This document shows positions 25,301 to 35,639 of a stretch of DNA of 64,000 nt, piece by piece. The notes beneath the pieces were generated by a model. It ran no database searches. It saw only the letters and a program-made list of their open reading frames with translations, and was not told the origin of the DNA. Location: positions 1,798,001 to 1,862,000 of the forward strand of contig NC_079875.1 in assembly GCF_029227915.1 (NCBI RefSeq), given 5' to 3'. The position numbers and the translations under genes were made by a program. Within the stretch, counting starts at the first letter, position 1, and every line of letters starts with the position of its first letter. Source of the DNA: Hydractinia symbiolongicarpus. Its lineage: Eukaryota > Cnidaria > Hydrozoa > Anthoathecata > Hydractiniidae.

Positions 25301-25973
25301 AAACATTTCTGAAAACTACAAGTCTCATGCGTTTTAGTGGTGAAAAAATAATTTAAAAAATCGTTCGGGAAATGAGTTTACTTCCTGGGTACTTTCTTTG
25401 TATACTTTGGACTATACGGGCCGAGTCCGGGATTTACGGGAAATCGCGGATTTTCGTTTGAGGGCGATTAAACTTCTTTTATTCAGCGTCTCATCAAAAA
25501 TGAAAACATTTTTGAAAACTACAAGTCTCATGCGTTGTAGTGGTGAAAAAATAATTTAAAAAATCCTTTGGAAAATGAGTTTACTCCCTGGGTACTTTCT
25601 TTGTATACTTTTGACTATACGGGCCGAGTCCGGGGTTTACGGAAAATGGCGGGTTTTCGTTTGCCGGCGATTAAACTTCTTTTATTCAGCGTCTCATCAA
25701 AAATGAAAACATTTTTTAAAACTGCAAGTCTCATGCGTTGTAGTGGTGAAAAAATAATTTAAAAAATAGTTCGGAAAATGAGTTTACTCCCTGGGTAATT
25801 TCTTTGTATACTTTTGACTATACGGGCCGAGTCCGGGGTTTACGGGAAATGGCGGGTTTTCGTTTGCCGGCGATTTAACTTCTTTTATTCAGCGTCTCAT
25901 CAAAAATGAAAACATTTTTAAAAACTATAAGTCTCATGGGTTTTAGTGGCGAAATAATAATTTAAAAAATCGT

Positions 25974-26163
25974 TCGGGAAATGAGTTTACATCCCGGGTA
26001 CTTTCTTTACTATACGGGCCGAGTCCAAGATTTACGGGAAGTCGCGGGTTTTCGTTTGCCGGCGTTTAAACTTCTTTTATTCAGCGTCTCAATAAAAATG
26101 AAAACATTTTTAAAAACTACAAGTCTCAAGGGCTTTAGTTGTGAAATAATAATTTAAAAAATA
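25974..26163 (+). repeat. 192-bp l-type monomer (11-bp deletion), representative
   Basis: TTTCTTTACTATACGGG replaces the usual TTTCTTTGTATAC-TTTTGACTATACGGG, so 11 bp containing the GTATAC palindrome are missing. I found the same deletion near 26,005; 26,403; 28,030; 28,425; 31,654; 32,053; 33,666; 34,063; 37,501; 37,897 and 40,112. In the 19-mer it is confined to the l and n positions, which are separated by one full-length m monomer. Confidence 0.85.
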
Positions 26164-28010
26164 GTTCGGAAAATGAGTTTACTCCCTGGTTAATTTCTTT
26201 GTATACTTTTGACTATACGGGCCGAGTCCGGGGTTTACGGGAAATGGCGGGATTTCGTTTGCCGGCGATTTAACTTCTTTTATTCAGCATCCCATCAAAA
26301 ATGAAAACATTTTTAAAAACTATAAGTCTCATGGGTTTTAGTGGCGAAATAATAATTTAAAAAATCGTTCGGGAAATGAGTTTACATCCCGGGTACTTTC
26401 TTTACTATACGGGCCGAGTCCGGGATTTACGGGAAGTCGCGGGTTTTCGTTTGCCGGCGTTTAAACTTCTTTTATTCAGCGTCTCAATAAAAATGAAAAC
26501 ATTTTCAAAAACTACAAGTCTCATGGGCTTTAGTGGTGAAATAATAATTTAAAAAATCGTTCGGGAAATGAGTTTACACCCTGGGTACTTTCTTTGTATA
26601 CTTTTGACTATACGGGCAGAGTCGCGGATTTACGGGAAATCGCAGGTTTTCGTTTGCCGGCGATTAAACTTCTTTTATTCAGCGTCTCATCAAAAATGAA
26701 AACATTTTTGAAAAGTACAAGTCTCATGCGTTTTAGTGGTGAAAAAAAAATTTAAAAAATCGTTCGGGAAATGAGTTTACTCCCTGGGTACTTTCTTTGG
26801 ATACTTTTCACTATGCGGGCCGAGTCCGGGGTTTACGGGAAATTGCGGGTTTTCGTTTGCCGGCGATTAAACTTCTTTTATTCAGCGTCTCATCAAAAAT
26901 GAAAAGATTTTTGAAAACTACAAGTCTCATGCGTTTTAGTGGTGAAAAAATAATTTAAAAAATCGTTCGGGAAATGAGTTTACTCCATGGGTACTTTCTT
27001 TGTATACTTTTGATTAAACGGGCCGAGTCCAGGGTTTACGGGAAATGGCAGGTTTTCGTTTGCCGGCGATTAAACTTCTTTTACTCAGCTTCTCACCAAA
27101 AATTTAAACATTTTTAAAAACTACAAGTCTCATGGGCCTTAGTGGTGAAATAATAATTTAAAAAATCGTTCGGGAAATGAGTTTACACCCTGGGTACTCT
27201 CTTTGTATACTTTTGACTATACGGGCGGAGTCCGGGATTTACGGGAATTCGCAGGTTTTCGTTTGCCGGCGATTGAACTTCTTTCATTCAGCGTCTCATC
27301 AAAAATGAAAACATTTTTGAAAACTACAAGTCTCATGCGTTTTAGTGGTGAAAATATAATTTAGAAAATCGTTCGGGAAATGAGTTTACTCCCTGGGTAC
27401 TTTCTTTGTATACTTTTGACTATACAGACCGAGTCCGGGATTTACGGGAAGTCGCGGGTTTTCGTTTGCCGGCGATTAACCTTCTTTTATTCAGCGTCTC
27501 ATCAAAAATGAAAACATTTTTAAAAACTACAAGTCTCATGGGCTTTAGTGGTGAAATAATAATTTAAAAAATCGTTCGGGAAATGAGTTTACACCCTGGA
27601 TACTTTCTTTGTATACTTTTGACTATACGGGCCGAGTCCGGGATTTACGGGAAATCGCAGGTTTTCGTTTGTCGCGCGATTAAACTTCTTTCATTCAGCG
27701 TCTCATCAAAAATGAAAACATTTTTGAAAACTACAAGTCTCATGCGTTTTAGTGGTGAAAAAATAATTTAAAAAATCGTTCGGGTAATGAGTTTACTACC
27801 TGCGTACTTTCTTTGTATACTTTTGATTATACGGACCGAGTCCGGGGTTTACGGGAAATGGCGGGCTTTCGTTTGCCGGCGATTAAACTTCTTTTATTCA
27901 GCGTCTCATCAAAAATGTAAACATTTTTGAAAACTACAAGTCTCATGCGTTTTAGTGGTGAAGAAATAATTTAAAAAACCGTTCGGGAAATGAGTTTACT
28001 CCCTGGGTAC
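25990..28010 (+). repeat. 2,021-bp segment, first copy (within HOR copy A)
   Basis: This starts at CATCCCGGGTAC inside an l monomer and ends at CCCTGGGTAC inside the monomer that follows u. It contains the rest of l, then m n o p q r s t u and the first ~30 bp of the next monomer. The distinctive content includes GGGCAGAGTCGCGG, TTTGGATACTTTTCAC, CTCCATGGGTAC, GGGAATTCGCAGG, ATACAGACCGAG and TTACTACCTGCGTAC. All recur 2,020-2,021 bp downstream. Confidence 0.85.
27245..27250. other. GAATTC site specific to r monomers
   Basis: ACGGGAATTCGCAGG occurs in r monomers at 27,245, 29,266, 34,905 and 38,738, where other monomers have ACGGGAAATCGC. It is therefore a marker present once per HOR unit and could be used to see the unit length on a restriction map. 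It carries no implied function. Confidence 0.8.
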
Positions 28011-28184
28011 CATCCCGGGTACTTTCTTTACTATACGGGCCGAGTCCGGGATTTACGGGAAGTCGCGGGTTTTCGTTTGCCGGCGTTTAAACTTCTTTTA
28101 TTCAGCGTCTCATTAAAAATGAAAACATTTTTAAAAACTACAAGTCTCAAGGGCTTTAGTTGTGAAATAATAATTTAAAAAATA
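27981..28184 (+). repeat. Out-of-register joint monomer (204 bp)
   Basis: The left 30 bp end in TTTACTCCCTGGGTAC. The next base starts CATCCCGGGTAC of an l monomer, so the segment around GGGTAC is present twice, about 12 bp apart. The right part is a 192-bp-class l monomer lacking GTATACTTTTG. Adding 12 bp to a 192-bp monomer gives 204 bp, almost the normal length. Unlike the other joints in this window, this one is not at homologous monomer positions. Confidence 0.82.
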
Positions 28185-30030
28185 GTTCGGAAAATGAGTT
28201 TACTCCCTGGTTAATTTCTTTGTATACTTTTGACTATACGGGCCGAGTCCGGGGTTTACGGGAAATGGCGGGATTTCGTTTGCCGGCGATTTAACTTCTT
28301 TTATTCAGCGTCCCATCAAAAATGAAAACATTTTTAAAAACTATAAGTCTCATGGGTTTTAGTTGCGAAATAATAATTTAAAAAATCGTTCGGGAAATGA
28401 GTTTACATCCCGGGTACTTTCTTTACTATACGGGCCGAGTCCGGGATTTACGGGAAGTCGCGGGTTTTCGTTTGCCGGCGTTTAAACTTCTTTTATTCAG
28501 CGTCTCAATAAAAATGAAAACATTTTCAAAAACTACAAGTCTCATGGGCTTTAGTGGTGAAATAATAATTTAAAAAATCGTTCGGGAAATGAGTTTACAC
28601 CCTGGGTACTTTCTTTGTATACTTTTGACTATACGGGCAGAGTCGCGGATTTACGGGAAATCGCAGGTTTTCGTTTGCCGGCGATTAAACTTCTTTTATT
28701 CAGCGTCTCATCAAAAATGAAAACATTTTTGAAAAGTACAAGTCTCATGCGTTTTAGTGGTGAAAAAAAAATTTAAAAAATCGTTCGGGAAATGAGTTTA
28801 CTCCCTGGGTACTTTCTTTGGATACTTTTCACTATGCGGGCCGAGTCCGGGGTTTACGGGAAATTGCGGGTTTTCGTTTGCCGGCGATTAAACTTCTTTT
28901 ATTCAGCGTCTCATCAAAAATGAAAAGATTTTTGAAAACTACAAGTCTCATGCGTTTTAGTGGTGAAAAAATAATTTAAAAAATCGTTCGGGAAATGAGT
29001 TTACTCCATGGGTACTTTCTTTGTATACTTTTGATTAAACGGGCCGAGTCCAGGGTTTACGGGAAATGGCAGGTTTTCGTTTGCCGGCGATTAAACTTCT
29101 TTTACTCAGCTTCTCACCAAAAATGTAAACATTTTTAAAAACTACAAGTCTCATGGGCCTTAGTGGTGAAATAATAATTTAAAAAATCGTTCGGGAAATG
29201 AGTTTACACCCTGGGTACTCTCTTTGTATACTTTTGACTATACGGGCGGAGTCCGGGATTTACGGGAATTCGCAGGTTTTCGTTTGCCGGCGATTGAACT
29301 TCTTTCATTCAGCGTCTCATCAAAAATGAAAACATTTTTGAAAACTACAAGTCTCATGCGTTTTAGTGGTGAAAATATAATTTAGAAAATCGTTCGGGAA
29401 ATGAGTTTACTTCCTGGGTACTTTCTTTGTATACTTTTGACTATACAGACCGAGTCCGGGATTTACGGGAAGTCGCGGGTTTTCGTTTGCCGGCGATTAA
29501 CCTTCTTTTATTCAGCGTCTCATCAAAAATGAAAACATTTTTAAAAACTACAAGTCTCATGGGCTTTAGTGGTGAAATAATAATTTAAAAAATCGTTCGG
29601 GAAATGAGTTTACACCCTGGATACTTTCTTTGTATACTTTTGACTATACGGGCCGAGTCCGGGATTTACGGGAAATCGCAGGTTTTCGTTTGTCGGCGAT
29701 TAAACTTCTTTCATTCAGCGTCTCATCAAAAATGAAAACATTTTTGAAAACTACAAGTCTCATGCGTTTTAGTGGTGAAAAAATAATTTAAAAAATCGTT
29801 CGGGTAATGAGTTTACTACCTGCGTACTTTCTTTGTATACTTTTGATTATACGGACCGAGTCCGGGGTTTACGGGAAATGGCGGGCTTTCGTTTGCCGGC
29901 GATTAAACTTCTTTTATTCAGCGTCTCATCAAAAATGTAAACATTTTTGAAAACTACAAGTCTCATGCGTTTTAGTGGTGAAGAAATAATTTAAAAAACC
30001 GTTCGGGAAATGAGTTTACTCCCTGGGTAC
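28011..30030 (+). repeat. 2,021-bp segment, second copy (within HOR copy A)
   Basis: This begins abruptly with CATCCCGGGTAC immediately after CTCCCTGGGTAC. It carries the same ordered marks as the first copy and ends with the same CTCCCTGGGTAC, after which TATCTTTG of a normal h monomer continues. It is 1 bp shorter overall, because the first copy has TGTCGCGCGATT and this one TGTCGGCGATT. Few other differences were noticed. Confidence 0.85.
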
Positions 30031-31015
30031 TATCTTTGTATACTTTTGACTATACGGGCCAAGCCTGGGATTTACGGGAAATCGCGGGTTTTCGTTTGCC
30101 GGAGATTAAACTTCTTTTATTCAGCGTCTCATCAAAAATGAAAACATTTTTAAAAACTAAAAGTCTCATGGGCTTTAGTGGTGAAATAATAATTTAAATA
30201 ATCGTTTGGGAAATGAGTTTACTCCCTGGGTACTTTCTTTGTATACTTTTGACTATACGGGCCGAGTCCGGGATTTACGGGAAATCGCGGGTTTTCGTTT
30301 GCCGGCGATTAAACCTCTTTCATTAAGCGTCTCATCAAAAATGAAAACATTTTTAAAAACTACAAGTCTCATGGGCTTTAGTGGTGAAATAATAATTTAA
30401 AAAATCGTTCGGGAAATGAGTTTACACCCTGGGTACTTTCTTTGTATACTTTTTACTATACGGGCCGAGTCCGGGATTTGCGGGAAATCGCAGGATTTCG
30501 TTTGCCGGCTATTAAACTTCTTTTATTCAGCGTCTCATCAAAAATGTAAACATTTTTGAAAACTACAAGTCTCATGCGTTTTAGTGGTGAAGAAATAATT
30601 TAAAAAACCGTTCGGGAAATGAGTTTACTCCCTGGGTACTTTCTTTGTATACTTTTGACTATACGGGCCGAGTCCGGGATTTACGGGAAGTCGCGGGTTT
30701 TCGTTTGCCGGCGATTAAACTTCTTTTATTCAGCGTCTCATCAAAAATGAAAATATTTTTAAATACTACAAGTCTCATGGGCTTCAGTGGCTGAAATAAT
30801 AATTTAAAAAATCGTTCGGGAAATGAGTTTACACCCTGGGTACTTTCTTTGTATACTTTTGACTATGCGGGCCGAGTCCGGGTTTACGGGAAATGGCGGG
30901 TTTTCGTTTGCCGGCGATTAAACTTCTTTTATTTAGCGTCTCATCAAAAATGAAAACATTTTTGAAAACTACAAGTCTCAAGCGTTTTAGTGGTGAAAAG
31001 ATAATTTAAAAAATC

Positions 31016-31218
31016 GTTTTGGAAATGAGTTTACTCCCTGGCTACTTTCTTTGTATACTTTGGACTATACGGGCCGAGTCCGGGATTTACGGGAAATCGC
31101 GGATTTTCGTTTGAGGGCGATTAAACTTCTTTTATTCAGCGTCTCATCAAAAATGAAAACATTTTTGAAAACTACAAGTCTCATGCGTTGTAGTGGTGAA
31201 AAAATAATTTAAAAAATC
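31016..31218 (+). repeat. Fused g/i monomer (first)
   Basis: It starts as g (CGTTTTGGAAATGAG) and continues as i (CTTTGTATACTTTGGACTATAC, GCGGATTTTCGTTTGAGGG, TGCGTTGTAGTGG). In HOR copies A and C, g and i are separate neighbours, so this is a one-monomer deletion by recombination within the first ~40 bp. It also carries CCTGGCTAC, not seen in the second fused copy. Confidence 0.78.
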
Positions 31219-32414
31219 CTTTGGAAAATGAGTTTACTCCCTGGGTACTTTCTTTGTATACTTTTGACTATACGGGCCGAGTCCGGGGTTTACGGAAAAT
31301 GGCGGGTTTTCGTTTGCCGGCGATTAAACTTCTTTTATTCAGCGTCTCATCAAAAATGAAAACATTTTTTAAAACTGCAAGTCTCATGCGTTGTAGTGGT
31401 GAAAAAATAATTTAAAAAATAGTTCGGAAAATGAGTTTACTCCCTGGGTAATTTCTTTGTATACTTTTGACTATACGGGCCGAGTCCGGGGTTTACGGGA
31501 AATGGCGGGTTTTCGTTTGCCGGCGATTTAACTTCTTTTATTCAGCGTCTCATCAAAAATGAAAACATTTTTAAAAACTATAAGTCTCATGGGTTTTAGT
31601 GGCGAAATAATAATTTAAAAAATCGTTCGGGAAATGAGTTTACATCCCGGGTACTTTCTTTACTATACGGGCCGAGTCCGGGATTTACGGGAAGTCGCGG
31701 GTTTTCGTTTGCCGGCGTTTAAACTTCTTTTATTCAGCGTCTCATTAAAAATGAAAACATTTTTAAAAACTACAAGTCTCAAGGGCTTTAGTTGTGAAAT
31801 AATAATTTAAAAAATAGTTCGGAAAATGAGTTTACTCCCTGGTTAATTTCTTTGTATACTTTTGACTATACGGGCCGAGTCCGGGGTTTACGGGAAATGG
31901 CGGGATTTCGTTTGCCGGCGATTTAACTTCTTTTATTCAGCGTCCCATCAAAAATGAAAACATTTTTAAAAACTATAAGTCTCATGGGTTTTAGTGGCAA
32001 AATAATAATTTAAAAAATCGTTCAGGAAATGAGTTTACATCCCGGGTACTTTCTTTACTATACGGGCCGAGTCCGGGATTTACGGGAAGTCGCGGGTTTT
32101 CGTTTGCCGGCGTTTAAACTTCTTTTATTCAGCGTCTCAATAAAAATGAAAACATTTTTAAAAACTACAAGTCTCATGGGCTTTAGTGGTGAAATAATAA
32201 TTTAAAAAATCGTTCGGGAAATGAGTTTACACCCTGGGTACTTTCTTTGTATACTTTTGACTATACGGGCAGAGTCGGGGATTTACGGGAAATCGCAGGT
32301 TTTCGTTTGCCGGCGATTAAACTTCTTTTATTCAGCGTCTCATCAAAAATGAAAACATTTTTGAAAAGTACAAGTCTCATGCGTTTTAGTGGTGAAAAAA
32401 TAATTTAAAAAATC

Positions 32415-32617
32415 GTTCGGGAAATGAGTTTACTCCCTGGGTACTTTCTTTGTATACTTTTTACTATACGGGCCGAGTCCGGGATTTGCGGGAAATCGCA
32501 GGTTTTCGTTTGCCGGCTATTAAACTTCTTTTATTCAGCGTCTCATCAAAAATGTAAACATTTTTGACAACTACAAGTCTCATGCGTTTTAGTGGTGAAG
32601 AAATAATTTAAAAAACC
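32415..32617 (+). repeat. Chimeric p/b monomer
   Basis: The left end reads TTTACTCCCTGGGTAC as in p (34,422). From CTTTTTACTATAC onward it reads as b, including GGATTTGCGGG, GGCTATTAAAC and ATGTAAACAT. The switch lies between about 32,430 and 32,461, inside the shared TTTCTTTGTATAC. It is an in-register unequal crossover joint that closes the 2,007-bp duplication. Confidence 0.8.
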
Positions 32618-33022
32618 GTTCGGGAAATGAGTTTACTCCCTGGGTACTTTCTTTGTATACTTTTGACTATACGGGCCGAGTCCGGGATTTACGGGAAGTC
32701 GCGGGTTTTCGTTTGCCGGCGATTAAACTTCTTTTATTCAGCGTCTCATCAAAAATGAAAATATTTTTAAATACTACAAGTCTCATGGGCTTCAGTGGTG
32801 AAATAATAATTTAAAAAATCGTTCGGGAAATGAGTTTACACCCTGGGTACTTTCTTTGTATACTTTTGACTATGCGGGCCGAGTCCGGGTTTACGGGAAA
32901 TGGCGGGTTTTCGTTTGCCGGCGATTAAACTTTTTTTATTTAGCGTCTCATCAAAAATGAAAACATTTTTGAAAACTACAAGTCTCAAGCGTTTTAGTGG
33001 TGAAAAGATAATTTAAAAAATC

Positions 33023-33225
33023 GTTTTGGAAATGAGTTTACTCCCTGGGTACTTTCTTTGTATACTTTGGACTATACGGGCCGAGTCCGGGATTTACGGG
33101 AAATCGCGGATTTTCGTTTGAGGGCGATTAAACTTCTTTTATTCAGCGTCTCATCAAAAATGAAAACATTTTTGAAAACTACAAGTCTCATGCGTTGTAG
33201 TGGTGAAAAAATAATTTAAAAAATC
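33023..33225 (+). repeat. Fused g/i monomer (second)
   Basis: This has the same g-to-i fusion as the monomer at 31,016, inherited through the 2,007-bp duplication. It reads CCTGGGTAC where the first copy has CCTGGCTAC, so one private substitution separates the two. The rest of the monomer, with GAGGGCGATT and GCGTTGTAGTGG, is i-type. Confidence 0.78.
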
Positions 33226-35639
33226 CTTTGGAAAATGAGTTTACTACCTGGGTACTTTCTTTGTATACTTTTGACTATACGGGCCGAGTCCGGGGTTTAC
33301 GGAAAATGGCGGGTTTTCGTTTGCCGGCGATTAAACTTCTTTTATTCAGCGTCTCATCAAAAATGAAAACATTTTTTAAAACTGCAAGTCTCATGCGTTG
33401 TAGTGGTGAAAAAATAATTTAAAAAATAGTTCGGAAAATGAGTTTACTCCCTGGGTAATTTCTTTGTATACTTTTGACTATACGGGCCGAGTCCGGGGTT
33501 TACGGGAAATGGCGGGTTTTCGTTTGCCGGCGATTTAACTTCTTTTATTCAGCGTCTCATCAAAAATGAAAACATTTTTAAAAACTATAAGTCTCATGGG
33601 TTTTAGTGGCGAAATAATAATTTAAAAAATCGTTCGGGAAATGAGTTTACATCCCGGGTACTTTCTTTACTATACGGGCCGAGTCCGGGATTTACGGGAA
33701 GTCGCGGGTTTTCGTTTGCCGGCGTTTAAACTTCTTTTATTCAGCGTCTCATTAAAAATGAAAACATTTTTAAAAACTACAAGTCTCAAGGGCTTTAGTT
33801 GTGAAATAATAATTTAAAAAATAGTTCGGAAAATGAGTTTACTCCCTGGTTAATTTCTTTGTATACTTTTGACTATACGGGCCGAGTCCGGGGTTTACGG
33901 GAAATGGCGGGTTTTCGTTTGCCGGCGATTTAACTTCTTTTATTCAGCGTCCCATCAAAAATGAAAACATTTTTAAAAACTATAAGTCTCATGGGTTTTA
34001 GTGGCAAAATAATAATTTAAAAAATCGTTCGGGAAATGAGTTTACATCCCGGGTACTTTCTTTACTATACGGGCCGAGTCCGGGATTTACGGGAAGTCGC
34101 GGGTTTTCGTTTGCCGGCGTTTAAACTTCTTTTATTCAGCGTCTCAATAAAAATGAAAACATTTTTAAAAACTACAAGTCTCATGGGCTTTAGTGGTGAA
34201 ATAATAATTTAAAAAATCGTTCGGGAAATGAGTTTACACCCTGGGTACTTTCTTTGTATACTTTTGACTATACGGGCAGAGTCGGGGATTTACGGGAAAT
34301 CGCAGGTTTTCGTTTGCCGGCGATTAAACTTCTTTTATTCAGCGTCTCATCAAAAATGAAAACATTTTTGAAAAGTACAAGTCTCATGCGTTTTAGTGGT
34401 GAAAAAATAATTTAAAAAATCGTTCGGGAAATGAGTTTACTCCCTGGGTACTTTCTTTGTATACTTTTGACTATGCGGGCCGAGTCCGGGGTTTACGGGA
34501 AATGGCGGGTTTTCGTTTGCCGGCGATTAAACTTCTTTTATTCAGTGTCTCATCAAAAATGAAAAGATTTTTGAAAACTACAAGTCTCCTGCGTTTTAGT
34601 GGTGAAAAAATAATTTAAAAAATCGTTCGGGAAATGAGTTTACTCCATGGGTACTTTCTTTGTATACTTTTGATTATACGGGCCGAGTCCAGGGTTTACG
34701 GGAAATGGCAGGTTTTCGTTTGCCGGCGATTAAACTTCTTTTACTCAGCTTCTCACCAAAAATGAAAACATTTTTAAAAACTACAAGTCTCATGGGCCTT
34801 AGTGGTGAAATAATAATTTAAAAAATCGTTCGGGAAATGAGTTTACACCCTGGGTACTCTCTTTGTATACTTTTGACTATACGGACGGAGTCCGGGATTT
34901 ACGGGAATTCGCAGGTTTTCGTTTGCCGGCGATTGAACTTCTTTCATTCAGCGTCTCATCAAAAATGAAAACATTTTTGAAAACTACAAGTCTCACGCGT
35001 TTTAGTGGTGAAAATATAATTTAGAAAATCGTTCGGGAAATGAGTTTACTCCCTGGGTACTTTCTTTGTATACTTTTGACTATACAGACCGAGTCCGGGA
35101 TTTACGGAAAGTCGCGGGTTTTCGTTTGCCGGCGATTAACCTTCTTTTATTCAGCGTCTCATCAAAAATGAAAACATTTTTAAAAACTACAAGTCTCATG
35201 GGCTTTAGTGGTGAAATAATAATTTAAAAAATCGTTCGGGAAATGAGTTTACACCCTGGATACTTTCTTTGTATACTTTTGACTATACGGGCCGAGTCAG
35301 GGATTTACGGGAAATCGCAGGTTTTCGTTTGTCGGCGATTAAACTTCTTTCATTCAGCGTCTCATCAAAAATGAAAACATTTTTGAAAACTACAAGTCTC
35401 ATGCGTTTTAGTGGTGAAAAAATAATTTAAAAAATCGTTCGGGAAATGAGTTTACTCCCTGGGTACTTTCTTTGTATACTTTTGATTATACGGACCGAGT
35501 CCGGGGTTTACGGGAAATGGTGGGTTTTCGTTTGCCGGCGATTAAACTTCTTTTATTCAGCGTCTCATCAAAAATGTAAACATTTTTGAAAACTACAAGT
35601 CTCATGCGTTTTAGTGGTGAAGAAATAATTTAAAAAACC

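Larger units (their letters stand above)
24145..30000 (+). repeat. 19-mer HOR, copy A (29 monomers, enlarged)
   Basis: The order read from type marks is h a b i j/f g i j k l m n o p q r s t u, then a joint monomer, then m n o p q r s t u. Relative to copy C, e and f are replaced by an i monomer (24,750s) and a j/f chimera (24,950s). The j/f monomer starts as TTTGGAAAATGAG and ends with TATTTAGCG, CAAGCG and GATAATTT. The second run of m to u is a 2,021-bp tandem duplication joined at 28,010/28,011. Confidence 0.8.
30440..34453 (+). repeat. 2,007-bp ten-monomer tandem duplication in HOR copy B
   Basis: About 30,440-32,446 is repeated at about 32,447-34,453 with the series b e f g/i j k l m n o. 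The rare GGATTTGCGGG occurs in both b copies (30,474 and 32,482) and nowhere else I noticed. TAGTGGCAAAATAATA occurs in the second m monomer of both halves' sequence (31,995 and 34,000). The joint is the p/b chimera. Confidence 0.82.
30001..35639 (+). repeat. 19-mer HOR, copy B (28 monomers, enlarged)
   Basis: The order is h a b e f g/i j k l m n o, then p/b e f g/i j k l m n o p q r s t u. Approximate starts: h 30,001; a 30,204; b 30,407; e 30,610; f 30,814; g/i 31,016; j 31,219; k 31,422; l 31,625; m 31,817; n 32,020; o 32,212; p/b 32,415; e 32,618; f 32,821; g/i 33,023; j 33,226; and on to u 35,437. The second run is a 2,007-bp ten-monomer duplication. In both runs g and i are fused into one monomer, so the fusion came before the duplication. 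Confidence 0.83.

Noticed and set aside
27783-27800. Start-codon or coding meaning of GGTAATGAG variants in u monomers
   Set aside because: It is a single-base change shared by the two copies of the 2,021-bp duplication and is only a lineage marker.
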